Notes: generated by a model from the letters alone, not told the origin. Numbered from the stretch's first letter, positions 39,688 to 51,605 are shown. The stretch: 64,000 nucleotides of DNA from Phycomyces blakesleeanus NRRL 1555(-) (GCF_001638985.1 NW_017265139.1:1426001-1490000); one strand, 5' to 3'. Made by a program: numbers and translations.

Positions 39688-40005
39688 TCACAATTTTACC
39701 TTGTCATTTCTGTTATATATAGGGCAGTACTGCAATACAAAAAAAAAGAAAGCGGTACTATGATCAAACAGCAACAAAGAGACATCAGCAAAAATATCTC
39801 GCATAATATATTTGTCAAGATCGAAGAATGGATCGTGTGATAACTTGATAAGAAATTTGTACCTCATAAGTGCGAAGGTGTGGGTGGCAATCGTGTGTAC
39901 TTTAGCGACAAGGACTTGTAGAGGTCTAAGGAGTTCAGGATTCCACCCCGTTGCCTTTATTGATGTCTTGACAGTAAGGACTTGGAATGGGGTAGCTTCG
40001 TTCAT
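39688..40005 (-). pseudogene. N-terminal fragment of a multicopy transposon protein (possibly Fanzor)
   Basis: A 105-codon frame starts at ATG 40005 and reads FQVLTVKTSIKATGWNPELL, then PLQVLVAKVHTIATHTFALM, then RYKFLIKL, then FFDLDKYIMRDIFADV. Composition and pattern are those of a real protein, and the part resembles the N-terminus of repeated hypothetical proteins of zygomycete transposons as I remember them. The frame loses coherence after about residue 80 (Phe run, then stop). It lies 0.8 kb left of repeat copy B on the strand matching the Fanzor-like remnant beside copy A, so it may be the other end of the same protein type. That link is inference. Confidence 0.45.
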
Positions 40006-40828
40006 TGTCTTCTAATCCACAATGGACAAGAGATCTGAGGTTTGGCCAGTACTTTTGAAAGTGCCAATTTGTAGGGATATACTAAGATATTGAATAAGTA
40101 TATATGCTGCAGATCAGTTAATAGATTACTTACAAGAGTAAAGAACAAAGGTATCTAGAGTTTAAAATTCTTGCCTGTCAATTGTGCTGTCTTTTATAGA
40201 CCTTTTCTTTTATATATCATATGTGACTTTGACACATAAGAATATAGTACGTAATCAGCCAGATAAATATAATGATTGATTGATATAAAGGAGAGCTGCC
40301 TAAAGGTATTAAGCATTTCGGTAGCATCCTGGAAATACATCAAGATAAGATTTAGTTCCTTGTATCTGTATTGGCGTTTTATATTCGTTGTTCCGAATTT
40401 TATGTACCTATCACTAAAAACTTACTGAGAATATGTGTGGGTGTGTATAATTTCTCTTGAAGAATAGTACATAACCATTGTATTGCTTGCGAACCTTATT
40501 AAAGCCATTTATCATGGGAATTGAATAATAATAGTAATATAATTGATTTGAAGGACTTGTAACTTTGATACTTCTAGCAGTTAGGCTTAGGGTGATATTC
40601 AATTATAATTATCTTGGTTTTTAATCCAAAAAGCCATTTTAAGTGGATATTGTATGCTAGACTGCTTACAGGTTGCAAAGTTGGATAAAGAGACAAAAAT
40701 GTCCTACACAATTATGTATCTTTAATATGAACTTAAAGAAGCCTTTGCCATCAAAAAGTAATGACTGTGATTACTTTTTAAGGCATTGTTGCTTTTTTAT
40801 TTTGTAAAAGTCTTTTTTTATTTCTCTT
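40006..40828. other. Intergenic, no gene seen
   Basis: AT-rich 0.8 kb between the transposon ORF fragment and repeat copy B. If the two belong to one element, this is its 5' non-coding part. No other feature is supported. Confidence 0.4.
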
Positions 40829-41589
40829 TTTTCACAAGGTCTAAAATTATTAAACGTCTTTAAAAGAAACATACTTAATAGCTATCAAGGCTAGTACTGA
40901 TAAAATATAAATCCGTAAAGCTGACAAAAGAAAGCAATCTGAGAAGAATTGACAGAAAAATATCTGCATCAAGTACAATTTGGCTGTCAAGATTACTCAC
41001 CCGCTCATTAGAAATAATTAATTTAGAGAATTACAGGAGATCTGTCTTCTGGTTTTTAGAAAGTAGGAATCAGGCATAGTAATGTTAACACAAAGCAGGT
41101 TTATACTCTTTGATTAAAAAGAATCAATTAAGCAATATATATATCTTCATCAATATCATAGTACTTAGAGAATAGCCTTTTTTTTTTTTAGCTAAAAAAA
41201 TGTAAAAAGTATCACATAAAAACAGATATATGTATATTATTTAGTAACTTTATAGCTTAAACTGTTACTAAATATCATAAAAGATAGTACTTCTTCTTTC
41301 CATACTTCTTTATATTCAACTTGTATTATTTTGATCAATAAAAACTATAAAATTCCAAAATAAAACCGTGTATTTGTTGAACCAATTATAAGAATAGAGA
41401 TATCTAAAAAAAGGTATAATTTTGCTACTTTAAACGATTTTATTGGATTAAATAAAAAGTAATTTTAACTCCAATAAATTGTATTCGCTGTAAATACTTT
41501 TAATTTACTAAAAGCCAAGATTCTATTGGCAAATATTATAACTCAGTGACCGTAGGAATTATAATGTCTGCCATTTACTACAGTGATAG
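40829..41589. repeat. Dispersed 0.77-kb repeat, copy B
   Basis: Direct copy of 17186-17951 (offset about 23.64 kb), with near identity over most of its length and short diverged patches (for example 40980-41080). It ends at TACAGTGATAG, like copy A, and runs into two 70-bp tandem units. Its right end lies only about 390 bp before the TBC gene start codon. Confidence 0.9.
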
Positions 41590-41718
41590 AAGAAAGTTGT
41601 AGGTTGGCAACTTTGTTGCAGGTCCGGGGTTTAAACGCTGCAATTTCCTACAGTGGTAGCCAGGTGGCAATTTATCGATGATTGTTGCCAGGCCGGTGAT
41701 TTAAATCCTACTATTTTT
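41579..41718. repeat. Two tandem 70-bp units bounded by TACAGTG
   Basis: TACAGTG occurs at 41579, 41649 and 41719, exactly 70 bp apart. The two units align through most of their length: each has TACAGTG(A/G)TAG near its start, TTGTTGC in the middle, then a GG(T)CCGG..TTTAAA block and a T-rich end. The pattern looks like stacked transposon termini (CACTGTA inverted ends) next to the end of repeat copy B. Confidence 0.75.
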
Positions 41719-41978
41719 TACAGTGTGGGCACAAACTCCCGCAACTCGCGAGATTCAGACCCAATCCGTAACACTCCTTTCCTTTTTCCCCTCCAACACC
41801 TCAATCAACGCTTTGTTCAACCCACGCTCTCCTTTCCTGCTTTATTGCTCTGACACTCACTCACCCACCCACTCACACCTCTCGTTCTCTCGTTCTCTCC
41901 TTCTCTTTACTTTAATTCAACTTCTTTTTCTCTCTTTCAAAAAAAACCCCTCCCCCTCCCTTTCCTTTATTTGTACCA

Positions 41979-44369
41979 ATGTCCTCATTAGGTCGCTCAT
42001 CGACTGTACGTGAGTCGACTAAGCAAGACGGCCGGTCTCCCAAGCGAGGTCACAGTTTTCGTTATGCCCCTTCCCATTCAAAATCACATTCAGTCATCCG
42101 TCGCCAAACTTCGGAAACCTTTCGTAGCCAAATCACCTTAACACGAGATGATCACTCGAATCGGTCAGGTCTATTCTTAACAGTCGATGACGTTCAAAAC
42201 GGAGCATCGTCGATCGATTCAGGATCCGAAGACGAAGACAGCGGATTTATTGCCTCAACTAGTACATTTCATGCCCAACCATCATTATCTTCAAAAACAT
42301 CTGCAAAAGAAGGAAGAGATACTTATTACAACGGAGACTATGAAGAAGAGGAGGAGGAAGAGGAAGACGATCACCCACGTTCACTCGCAAGCACACTAAA
42401 GACCAAATTACATCTTTCACGTAGATCGGCTCGGCCCGCCAATCCACGGCCTAAAAAATCTACTAGCACCTTTAGCCTGCGTGGCCATAAAAAAGAGAAA
42501 AAAGAGCAAAAGCTGTACGACGATGGAACAAGCCCTATCTATCCTCCACCCCATTCAAGAGACACAGCCGAGAGGTTAGATAAAAAAAATTACTAGAAAG
42601 ATATATTTTTAAAAAATAATTAAAGAGAGAATGTGGCAATTGTTTTCTTTATGTATATTTATGTGTATATGCGCATATATATGTACATATGTATATGTGT
42701 ATGTATTTTAGAGATCAATATGGGTTTGTCAAATGTACCCAATGGCTGTCCCAAGAAGATTATGATGCATTTGAAAAATCTTACAAACCTGTAATGGACC
42801 GCCGACTTCAAAAATGGCGACAAATGCTTTCCGACAATCACGGACAATGGCCACAAAAGAGTAGTAAATGTAAGACTAAATTATTAAAGGTTAGCTATGT
42901 TTCTCATAAATGCAAATGCAATTTCAATCAAGTCAAGCGTTATATCCGTAAAGGTATTCCTCCAGAATTGCGTGGTCAGGTAAACAAAAATAAAATAAAA
43001 ATCCTCAAGAGAAATAATTAGCAAAATAAAATAAGAAGTTATTGGTTTGATAAAGTAATACTTATATTTGTGTGTGCGTGTGGGTTAAACAAGGCATGGT
43101 TTCATTACAGTGGAGCCAAGGAAAAGATGAATCAAAACCCTGGAAGATATGCATCCCTTGTCGAGCAAGCAAAGGCAGCTGGGTCAGAGAATGAACACCT
43201 TGAGATTATCGAACGTGGTCGGTTTGGTTTGACATAAACGAATATATGCATTCATTTTGGGCTTATAACTAATATTCAAATATCCCTCAGACCTCCATCG
43301 AACCTTTCCCGACAATATTAAGTTCAAGGTGACGGCAGATTCTGTAGATCCTACTGATGTACCAATCATCCAAGCACTACGTCGCCTCCTGTCTGCATTT
43401 TCGGTCTATTCACCCTCAATTGGGTATTGTCAATCGCTCAACTACATCGCCGGTCTCCTGTTATTATTTATGCAGGAAGAAGAGGCATTTTGGACATTTG
43501 TTGCTGCTGTAGAAGATATACTTCCCCCTAATATTTATGATGTGACTATGGAGGGAGCCAATATTGACCAAACGGTGTTGATGATGCTCTTGTCGGAACG
43601 CTGCCCTCAGATCTGGCACAGGGTTGGCGATGGAAAATCGTTTTGGGAGTGTGAAGAAGCAGAGGTTGGCATGCCTACCACTTCACTGGTGACTAGTCAC
43701 TGGTTTCTTACGTTATTTATCAACATTCTGCCTATTGAAGTGAGTTGTCTTGCTGTGGTACATACCTACGGAATGCTCATTTGTCTATAGTCTGTACTGC
43801 GAGTATGGGACTGTTTTTTCTAGTAAGAAGCCAAACAGCTTGTAACTAAAGGATATTGATGGAATCGAATAGTGAGGGACAGCGTGCTTTATTTAGGGTA
43901 GCTCTCGGGATATTCAAGGTGAATGAACAGGCAATTCTGAATGTGCATGATTCACTCGAGGTTTTCCAGGTGGTTCAGGTAAGACAAAAAAGAATTAAGA
44001 GCCAAAATACAAAACTGACACGTGTGTAGAATATTCCCAAGCGAATGGTAGATTGCCATAAGTTGATTGATGTAAGTCACCATATTTTAATTAATTATCA
44101 TAAACATTTACTGCGAAAACTGCTACATATTAAATATGATTGGTTTCTTGGATTTTATACAGGAAACTTACCACAAATATGCTTCTACAACTCGCCTAAC
44201 TGAGCCTGATCTTACACGACGAAGGCTCCTTTTCAAGACCAGAAGAGAAGAGAGACGCAAAAATATACCTGTTGAAAGCAAATTGAAGCGCGGCCGGATC
44301 AGAGGAACGATTATACACAAAGGTCTTGGTCGTCGTCTGGTCGAACGAGCAAAAACCGTTAAGCTTTAG
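41979..44369 (+). CDS. TBC-domain Rab GTPase-activating protein
   Basis: Accelerates GTP hydrolysis by a Rab GTPase in membrane traffic; the Rab is unknown. Exons 41979..42574, 42712..42869, 42933..42979, 43094..43217, 43291..43739, 43791..43822, 43873..43978, 44030..44071, 44163..44369; 586 residues. Residues 1-200 are a disordered Ser/Arg/Lys-rich region with an acidic run (EEEEEEEEDD). The TBC domain starts with [20 protein letters not shown]; the arginine finger is Arg312 in ERDLHRTFPDN and the glutamine finger is Gln356 in YSPSIGYCQSLNYIAG. It continues through VTSHWFLTLFINILPIE, SVLRVWDCFFYEGQRALFRV and EVFQVVQNIPKRMVD. The tail is very basic. Two exons are tiny (32 and 42 nt). All introns are GT-AG. 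Confidence 0.9.
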
Positions 44370-44746
44370 ATATATCATTTGGTCAGAAAATAAAAGCCAA
44401 AACAATAAAAAAAATCAAAATAAGAGCATTTGTTTGATCTTTTATTTATAACATTAACGCAGCATTATTTTTGACTTTTTCATTTAAATTTCAAAAATCC
44501 TCATTCGATTTTTTTGCGTTACCAATGGCTGTAATTGACGTATATTATGTATTATAAAATAAAACTTAAAATTGAAGCACAAAACCATTTAGAAAAATCC
44601 AGCAACTTCTCTTGGATGACTAGCAATTGGAAATCCCGCTGTGACTGTGTTCTGGCATTTTGGCTTTTTTTTAGGTACTTGCTGCGGGTTTTTCACCCTC
44701 GCGTTCTTTTATATTTATCTCTAACAAATCTTCAGTAAAAGAAATT
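44370..44746. other. Intergenic between TBC gene and MBF1
   Basis: 377-bp AT-rich gap between genes on the same strand; it should contain the TBC 3' end and the MBF1 promoter. Nothing else seen. Confidence 0.5.
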
Positions 44747-45563
44747 ATGTCTGGTAAGAATTTAAAATAATGAGCCCCTCCCATCTCCAAGCATTATTAG
44801 CTTAAATAGACCACAGATCAAAGAGGTATTTTGTGCTGAGAGAACGACCTTTTAGACTGGGACTCTACTACCGTTATCCGCAAGCGTGCCGACAAGGTCA
44901 AGGTTGCTCGCACAGAGGCTGAAATCAACGCCGCACGAAGAGTGAGTATTATCATCATACCATACAGGCTATATTTTTTTTTGTTTCTGTTAACTGATAT
45001 TCTGTCTTTTTCTTTTTAGGTTGGAGCTGCCATCTCCACTGAGAAGAAGAGTGAGTACCTTGGAATATTAACGAACATATAGTGTTATAAGAAAGAGAGA
45101 TGAGACAGAAATCAAGTACTGAAACTATCTTTTTTTTTACTAATTAAAAAAAAAATAAAGCCTCTACCAACGCTGGTCACGCCAACACTGACCATCAGCG
45201 TATCGCCAAGCTTGACCGTGACAACGATGTTGCCCCTCCTCCCAAGGTTGACGTTTCTGTCGGTAAAGCTATTCAGAAGGGTCGTCAGGAGAAGAAATGG
45301 ACCCAAAAGGACTTGGCACAGCAGATCAACGAAAAGCCTCAGGTGGTAAGTTGAAATGAAAATGAGAATGAGAAAAAAGGAAAGGGAAAACAGGTGTTGA
45401 TTATCCCGTCATTTTCTCTTCTCTTATTTTCTTTTAGGTCAACGAATATGAGTCTGGTAAGGCTATCCCTAACCAGCAGGTTCTTGGCAAGATGGAGCGC
45501 GCTCTCGGTATCAAGCTGAGAGGCAAGAACATCGGCGACCCTCTTACCTTTGGCAAGAAGTAA
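44747..45563 (+). CDS. MBF1: Multiprotein-bridging factor 1
   Basis: Transcriptional coactivator that bridges TBP and bZIP activators and also acts at stalled ribosomes. Exons 44747..44753, 44856..44941, 45020..45050, 45161..45345 and 45438..45563 give 144 residues. Exon 1 carries just 7 coding nucleotides (ATG TCT G), giving MSDWDS after splicing, the usual MBF1 start. The N-terminal MBF1 domain ([33 protein letters not shown]) is followed by the HTH_3 domain: [60 protein letters not shown]-ending codons suggest high expression. All introns are GT-AG. Confidence 0.95.
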
Positions 45564-46191
45564 ATTATAAAAAATAATAATAAATGTACAAATCACCCAA
45601 TTTTATCTATATAAAAAAAACATCATTAAATTGAGACATAAGGAAAATGCCTGGGCTTTAAATACGGAAACTGTGGTGATTTTTCTCCCCTTATTTTTAC
45701 TTGCCTAGCGTTATTATTTTTATAATTGTACCTTCGTCTAAAGGGGGAGTAGAAGGTCGATTTTATTACAATCGCCATGTAAACATTCAAGTATCAACCA
45801 ATAGAACGTTAATATAACTAACTCCGCTGTATTTATTGGCTAATAATTACCGCGGAAGATCGAATGACGTATGCTACAAACAGGCTGTTGAATCAAACAA
45901 AGATCATCTCTAAAGACGCCAAATGAGTGTCACTTGGAAGAGCATAAAATTGCATTGTTCTGTACCCCAGAAGGTGGTGTGTGCTCAGAATAGAGACACT
46001 AAAACTCTTTTTCAAGTAGATATAAAGAGTGGCTTAGTCGTAAAGCAAGTAAGCAAGTTACCTAATATAGAAACCAGCCTTTTTTGTCCTCCTTTCTTCA
46101 AGCTCCACTCGCATAGAAGAGGAGGGAAACACAGGCCTCTTTTGTGCTTTATAATACAGTTCAACAAAGTCCAGAGCATAACAAAGAAGGG
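45564..46191. other. Intergenic between MBF1 and LRR gene
   Basis: 628-bp gap on the plus strand. A 90-codon ATG frame at 45923-46195 runs through it (start MSVTWKSIKLHCSVPQK) but has no domain and cannot be spliced in phase to the LRR gene, so I treat it as leader sequence or chance. Confidence 0.4.
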
Positions 46192-47468
46192 ATGAGCTCA
46201 GATTGGACGTCAATGCCAATGCGCTATGGCCTATTTACCCCGCAATCTTCGCAAGAGATGCCGGATTCTACCGAGCATCCGAGAGATAATGACTCTAAAC
46301 CTTACGATGTAATGTGGCCAGACACGGATGAATCAGAGGATGAAGATTTCCTCCCTCAAAATCAGCACATTCGCTTCCCATCACCCACTCGTTCCCCCTT
46401 TTGTGACACTGAGGACACGGTGGATAGAAAGAGGGGCCGCATGAACTCTGTCGGACTGGCTTATGATACCCGCGAACTGTTGCGGCGACGTATTGAAGTA
46501 GATTGCTGTATCACCGAAACACCTGGTGAAAGGGCTCGCCGAGTAATAGACAAGGCTGTTGACAACGGGTGTGAAACGGCCGACTTCAGGTTTGGACAAA
46601 ATGTCTATTTTAAAGTTGCTCTTTTTGATTCTTACGACTGCTATTGTTATTATTATTATTATATATTTTTATTATTATTTGGTCTAGTCATCTTAACTTA
46701 ACTGAAATTCCTGATGAGATTGCTGAACTACGATATATCACAGTGTTTCGTAAAGACACGATGATTGTTAAACCAGCGTCACTTGAAGTCTTCCTGTACA
46801 CCAACGCACTGACCTGTCTGAGTCCAAGTCTGTTCAAGCTCACCAATCTCACTGTCCTTAGTTTGCGTGCGTAAAATATAAATACCTTCTTGTATTTTGT
46901 GTCCACATACTTAAAAGAAGAAGGGGCTGTGTTAAATTTTTTAATAGGCAACAACCAGTTGACGAATATTCCTCCCGATATTGCCTTATTGGTTAACCTA
47001 GAGGAGCTGTCGATTGGAAACAATCATCTAGTAAGTATAATGAGAAGAAGCCTATTGATCTTTATTGACATCGATTGTTAGTCATTTATTCCCGCAGAAC
47101 TACTTAGTATTCCCAAACTCTCCAACCTCTCACTGTGTCCCAACCCCTACTTTTCTCCAAAATCAGATGAAGAATCCAGTCGTCGTCGTCGTGTAGTGGA
47201 GCACCGAGTGCCTAGTTTACTCGAAATCACCACTCGTCAGTGGTTATCCAAAGATTGTCATGAATCCACACCCTGGATTCCGTGTGCAATTGAATCTCGA
47301 TTATTATCCCTCTCCCCCACCAACCGCTGCTACACCTGCCACTCCACCTTTGACCTTCCTTCTATTATCGACATATTCTGGTATACTGTATTTGGTGTCA
47401 GTACAATTCCAGTCCAACATCGCTTCTGCTCACTCAAGTGCAGCAAATCATTCAATCCACCTCAATAA
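46192..47468 (+). CDS. Leucine-rich-repeat protein with C-terminal cysteine motif
   Basis: Exons 46192..46589, 46688..46866, 46948..47030 and 47082..47468 give 348 residues. Residues 1-130 are disordered and acidic (DTDESEDEDFLPQ). The middle has leucine-rich repeats of the plant/SDS22-like type: HLNLTEIPDEIAEL, LSPSLFKLTNLTVLSLRNNQ, LTNIPPDIALLVNLEELSIG, NNHLSFIPAELLSIPKLSNL. After a short basic stretch (SSRRRRVV) comes a C-terminal domain with PSLLEITTRQWL, CYTCHSTF and HRFCSLKC, whose CxxC and CxxxC pairs may bind zinc. Similar LRR plus Cys proteins occur in other fungi, but I do not know their function. Introns are GT-AG; the second uses donor GTGCGT, set by LRR frame. Confidence 0.8.
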
Positions 47469-47771
47469 CCCCTCCATATCAACTTGCCTTCTATATACAT
47501 ATGTACCTGCTTTCCTCACTCTCCCTCTCTTAGCATAAAGAATAAATAAATAAAAACACATAAACTAGCAATAATCCAGTGGGCCAATCAAATAGACGGA
47601 TGGATGACTTGGATGCACCCCATCTCGTGTGGAAACAGGTGGGCTGTGTTGGATCAGTATTGACCAATCAAATGGCCAGAATGGTGAATGACGGGCTATT
47701 TTAAAACGTAATTTCCCCCTTCACCAGTCTGGTTCATTCAATCTTTCTCTCTTTCATATTCCTTAATTCCA
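47469..47771. other. Intergenic, promoter region of eL19
   Basis: 303-bp gap. Between 47575 and 47700 are three CCAATCA-type boxes (about 47582, 47665) and GC-richer sequence, followed by a C/T-rich tract next to the eL19 start, typical of ribosomal protein gene promoters. Confidence 0.5.
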
Positions 47772-48651
47772 ATGTAAGTTTTCTTATTTTACCGGACATG
47801 GTTCAATAACCGCCCGGACTTTACACCCAAAAAAAAATCCTTTATTTTTTTATTGGATTTTATCCCCACCCCTACCCCCCAAAGAATAAATATAATACAT
47901 ATATATATATATGTGTGTGATTATTATTTCTTACATGTAAATTTACAGGGCAAACTTGACTATCCAAAAGCGTTTGGCTTCTGCCGTCCTCAAGTGCGGT
48001 CAGCGTAAAATCTGGCTTGACCCCAACGAAATCAACGAGATTTCCAACGCCAACTCCCGTAAGTTTTCACATCTTAAAAAAAAAGCTTTAGTTTTGGCAA
48101 GGTTACTAATAGACTAAAAACCACAGGTGCCAATGTCCGTAAGCTTGTCAAGGATGGTCTTATCATCCGCAAGCCTGAGGTTAGCCACTCTCGTTTCCGT
48201 GTCCGTGTCCATGCTGCTGCCAAGCGTCTTGGTCGCCACATGGGCTACGGTAAGCGTAAGGGTACTGCGGATGCTCGTATGTCCACTCAGGTGATCTGGA
48301 TGCGCCGTATGCGTGTCCTCCGTCGTTTGTTGGCCAAGTACCGTGAGGCTGGCAAGATTGATAAGCACCTCTACCATGCTCTCTACCTTAAGTCCAAGGG
48401 TAACGGCTTCAAGAACAAGCGTGTCTTGATGGAGTACATCCACAAGGCCAAGGCCGAGAAGCTCAGAGCCAAGACCCTCAACGAACAGTCCGAGGCTCTC
48501 CGTGCCAAGAACAAGGCTCTCCGTGAGCGTCGTGCTCTTAAGCTCGCTGAAAAGGTACGATTTTTAGATTTTAGCCAAAACAAAACAACATCTAACTAAC
48601 GTTATTTCTTTTTTTTTCTTTACGCAGCGTGCTCAACTCCAGCAAGAGTAA
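47772..48651 (+). CDS. RPL19: 60S ribosomal protein eL19
   Basis: Large-subunit ribosomal protein. Exons 47772..47773, 47949..48058, 48127..48554 and 48628..48651 give 187 residues. The first coding exon is only AT: the start codon is split AT|G by a 175-nt intron, as I recall is also the case for yeast RPL19 genes. The protein reads [40 protein letters not shown], then [31 protein letters not shown] and a long basic C-terminal helix ending LAEKRAQLQQE. Strong codon bias (CGT, AAG, CTC, GCC) fits a highly expressed gene. All splice phases agree. Confidence 0.96.
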
Positions 48652-49297
48652 GAATCTCTTATGTTTCAAAATAAAATGAAAAAAAAAAGAATCCCTCCCT
48701 TCCCTCTGCAACGAACAAACCACACATACACACACCACTGCTACTATTATCCCTTGTGAATATCATATACATATACATTATACATACATAGGAAAAATGT
48801 GAATTTATTTATTTTTATAATTGAAACAATAATAATTTCCAATTTCCAATTTCCAATCAATCAATCAATCAATCAGCCAATCTATTCGATTCGATTTAAT
48901 CACATTTGAATCTCAGTCACTAAGATGTGGAGAAATGATTCTTCCAAAATTTGTAAATGACCGTATCTTTATTTGAACTCTCTCTTTCTTTCTCTTGTTA
49001 CCTTGACCAAAAGCATTGATAGCCTTTGTATATGGATTGTTCTTTTATACTTTTGTTATGTTCTTGATATTCAAGTGAATTCTATTGGTGAATTGTGTCC
49101 AGACAATAAGCAGCAATAACTTCTTTTTTTTAAAAAAAAAAAAAAAAGAAAAGAAAATCTTGGCCTATTCTTTAATAGTCATAATGAATTAACTAAATCA
49201 CCCAATGTATTAAATGTTGTTGTAATCTTTACGCCAATAATTTCTTTAAATAAAATACACCCATATAATGCAAGAATTCAATACTATATATCTTCCC

Positions 49298-49336
<39 letters not shown>

Positions 49337-49671
49337 TCTTGATTTTCATTTTATAGATATACATAATGTATGTGAGTATATCTGTAAAGATCTTTGGGCG
49401 GTGGACCAATAACATTTTATTTTTTTTAAGAAAAAAGAAAAATGTGTACTGGAATACCCACAAATTTACACACGCATCAATATAATATGTATATTTTAAA
49501 GGTTTAAATATATAATATATAATATATATATAAGTTATATAAGAATCCCGCCTTGGATTTCCCGCTTCATCTTATTCTTTCCTTCCTCCCTCCCTCCCTT
49601 TCGTACTTTCCCTATCTTTCTTTCAGTCTATTGTGTATAAACAACCAAATACACACTTCTTCTTTGCTCCC
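48652..49671. other. Intergenic with TC/TG microsatellite
   Basis: 1-kb gap. Holds (CAAT)n at about 48855-48877, a T/A tract near 49125-49150, a joined (TC)n(TG)n tract at 49299-49337 and TA runs near 49510-49535. No coding sequence is supported. Confidence 0.55.
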
Positions 49672-50994
49672 ATGTATACCCGTCGACTATCACTTCTCGC
49701 GCTTCCTCTTAGAGTGCACTCTTTGCAATATAACATAATCCGTCGATACTATTCAGCAGAATGTCAACCTCACAGAGAGCCTTTCCACAAAAGTCTAGAC
49801 CTAATAGACTTCTTTGCAAAAGTCAATGAAAAAACCAAGCCTTCATACGTATTTGCTCACGGTGCAGCCGGGTTTGCCAAGAAGGGTCGACCCGTCCTGG
49901 AAGACCGGGGTGATTATCGGAGCGTACAAGTGGGTGAAGATGCATATTTCCAACGAGTAGACGGTTTGGGAGTTGCCGATGGGGTTGGAGGCTGGAGTGG
50001 TGCCAGAGGTAATAAAAAAAAGATATAGAAATTTGAGTTTTGTTGATCTATCTGCATATATTAAACTTCCCCCAAAAAATAATAATAATTAAAGATGATA
50101 AAGCTAATCTTTGGTTTGGTTTGTTTCTTTTTGTGATAGCTGCAAATGTCGCCTTGTGTTCTCGAAAGCTGATGCATTATTGTTATCTTCAAATGGAAAG
50201 ATTTGATAATGTAGATGATCCTTGTTTTTATGAATATGAAAAAGCTGATCCAGTAAAGATTCTTCAGGAGAGCTACAGTGAAGCACTCTATGAGGAACAA
50301 ACAGAAGTAAGAGATACGCCAAGAGAAGAAATCCTATAAGGAGTGGCTAACCATCCAACGACAACTAAAATAAAATAAAATAAAAGGGAATTGTTGGGTC
50401 AACTACTGCATGCATTGCTATCTTGCGGCATGATGAGCTAAGGATTGCAAATTTGGGCGATTGTGGGATTTCTGTAATCCGTAACAACAGCTACTTGTTT
50501 CGAAGCGAAGAACAGCAACATTCTTTCAATTTTCCTTACCAGCTTGGAACTGGCTCACCCGACAAACCTACAGACGCACAGGTAACAATATGAATTGTGA
50601 AGTATTGGACACATTTGACTGATTCAAAAATTCAAAGGTCTTCAATGTAAAGGTTGAGAGGGGTGATATCATAATCCTCGGCTCTGATGGACTCTATGAT
50701 AACTTATTCGATCGGGATATTCTGGCTCTTGTACGCACGCACATCGCAGCTTACATTATGCCTGGATCTGCGCATCGGCCGCCACGACTACTCAATTTTG
50801 ATCCACAGCATCTAGCCGCAGCTTTGGCAGATCGTGCAAAGTGCGTGAGTGAAGACCGGAGGAATGTTGACAGCCCGTTTCAAACCCGAGCTATCCATGA
50901 AGGATTTTATTATCAAGGGGGAAAAACAGATGATATTACAGTTCTCGTGGCAGTTGTTCGAGATAGTGAAGATTCACCTGATCGTAGACTTTAA
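49672..50994 (+). CDS. PTC7: PP2C-family phosphatase, PTC7-like (mitochondrial)
   Basis: Metal-dependent Ser/Thr phosphatase. Exons 49672..50008, 50140..50306, 50387..50581 and 50638..50994 give 351 residues (yeast Ptc7 343). The first about 28 residues (MYTRRLSLLALPLRVHSLQY) are an Arg-rich amphipathic presequence typical of mitochondrial import. The catalytic domain has AHGAAGFAKKGRP, GEDAYF, GLGVADGVGGWSGARG (metal-binding Asp103), GSTTACIAIL, RIANLGDCGISVIR, DIIILGSDGLYDN and GKTDDITVLVAVV, with the metal-ligand Asp residues in place. Yeast Ptc7 activates coenzyme Q synthesis by dephosphorylating Coq7; the same job is likely here but not shown. All introns are GT-AG. Confidence 0.9.
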
Positions 50995-51605
50995 ACACAT
51001 ACCAATCATCTATCCCCTTGCTTTTCTCATGGGTTTTCTTACTTGAATCCATGTAATGTACATAGAACCAAATAATATAAAGAAGGAACCGGGCCATGTT
51101 TTGCAGACAGAGAAGTATTCTATTGTCTTGGACTGTTTCTAATCTGACAATTTAGATTAAAATCATACTTTAGATGTTCAGGCAAGAAGTATTAAAATAA
51201 TAATAATATAATAATAATAATAAAGTACATATACTATTACCTCGGTTATCATCTAATTTACATAATACTGCGTGCATTTAAGTATATATATATATATATA
51301 TATGTATATGTATATGTATATGTATTATTGTTTACTAGATAGTTTTGAAATCCCCAACCAAAAATAAACCTTTGGTGTTGTCATGACAAAGTTTATAAAT
51401 ACATTTTTTTTATTGCACAAAAAAAATAGTTTTTTTTTATATATTTGACTAGAATTTTTCCTTTTTTATAAAACACAAGAGTTTTGTAGTGAATCACGCA
51501 GGCTATTTTTTGTGACGTGTTTGGAACAAGACAAGAGCAACAAAAAAAAGAAAGAGTTAACAAAACCACCACTCTTAATAACAAAAATTATAAATAATAA
51601 TATCA
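50995..51605. other. Intergenic, no gene seen
   Basis: 611-bp AT-rich gap between PTC7-like and HYPK-like genes, with (AAT)n at 51195-51222 and TA/TATATG runs at 51282-51322. It contains the 3' end and promoter of its neighbours. Confidence 0.5.

Noticed and set aside
42661..42711. Exonic reading of the TATG-rich tract before the TBC second exon
   Set aside because: Although an open frame starts at 42689, the tract is the 3' part of an intron ending in TTTTAG; only the spliced form joins AER to DQYGF.
45923..46195. 90-codon ATG frame upstream of the LRR gene
   Set aside because: A donor-like GTAAGC lies after codon 43, but no acceptor joins it in phase to the LRR exon, and the frame has no domain.
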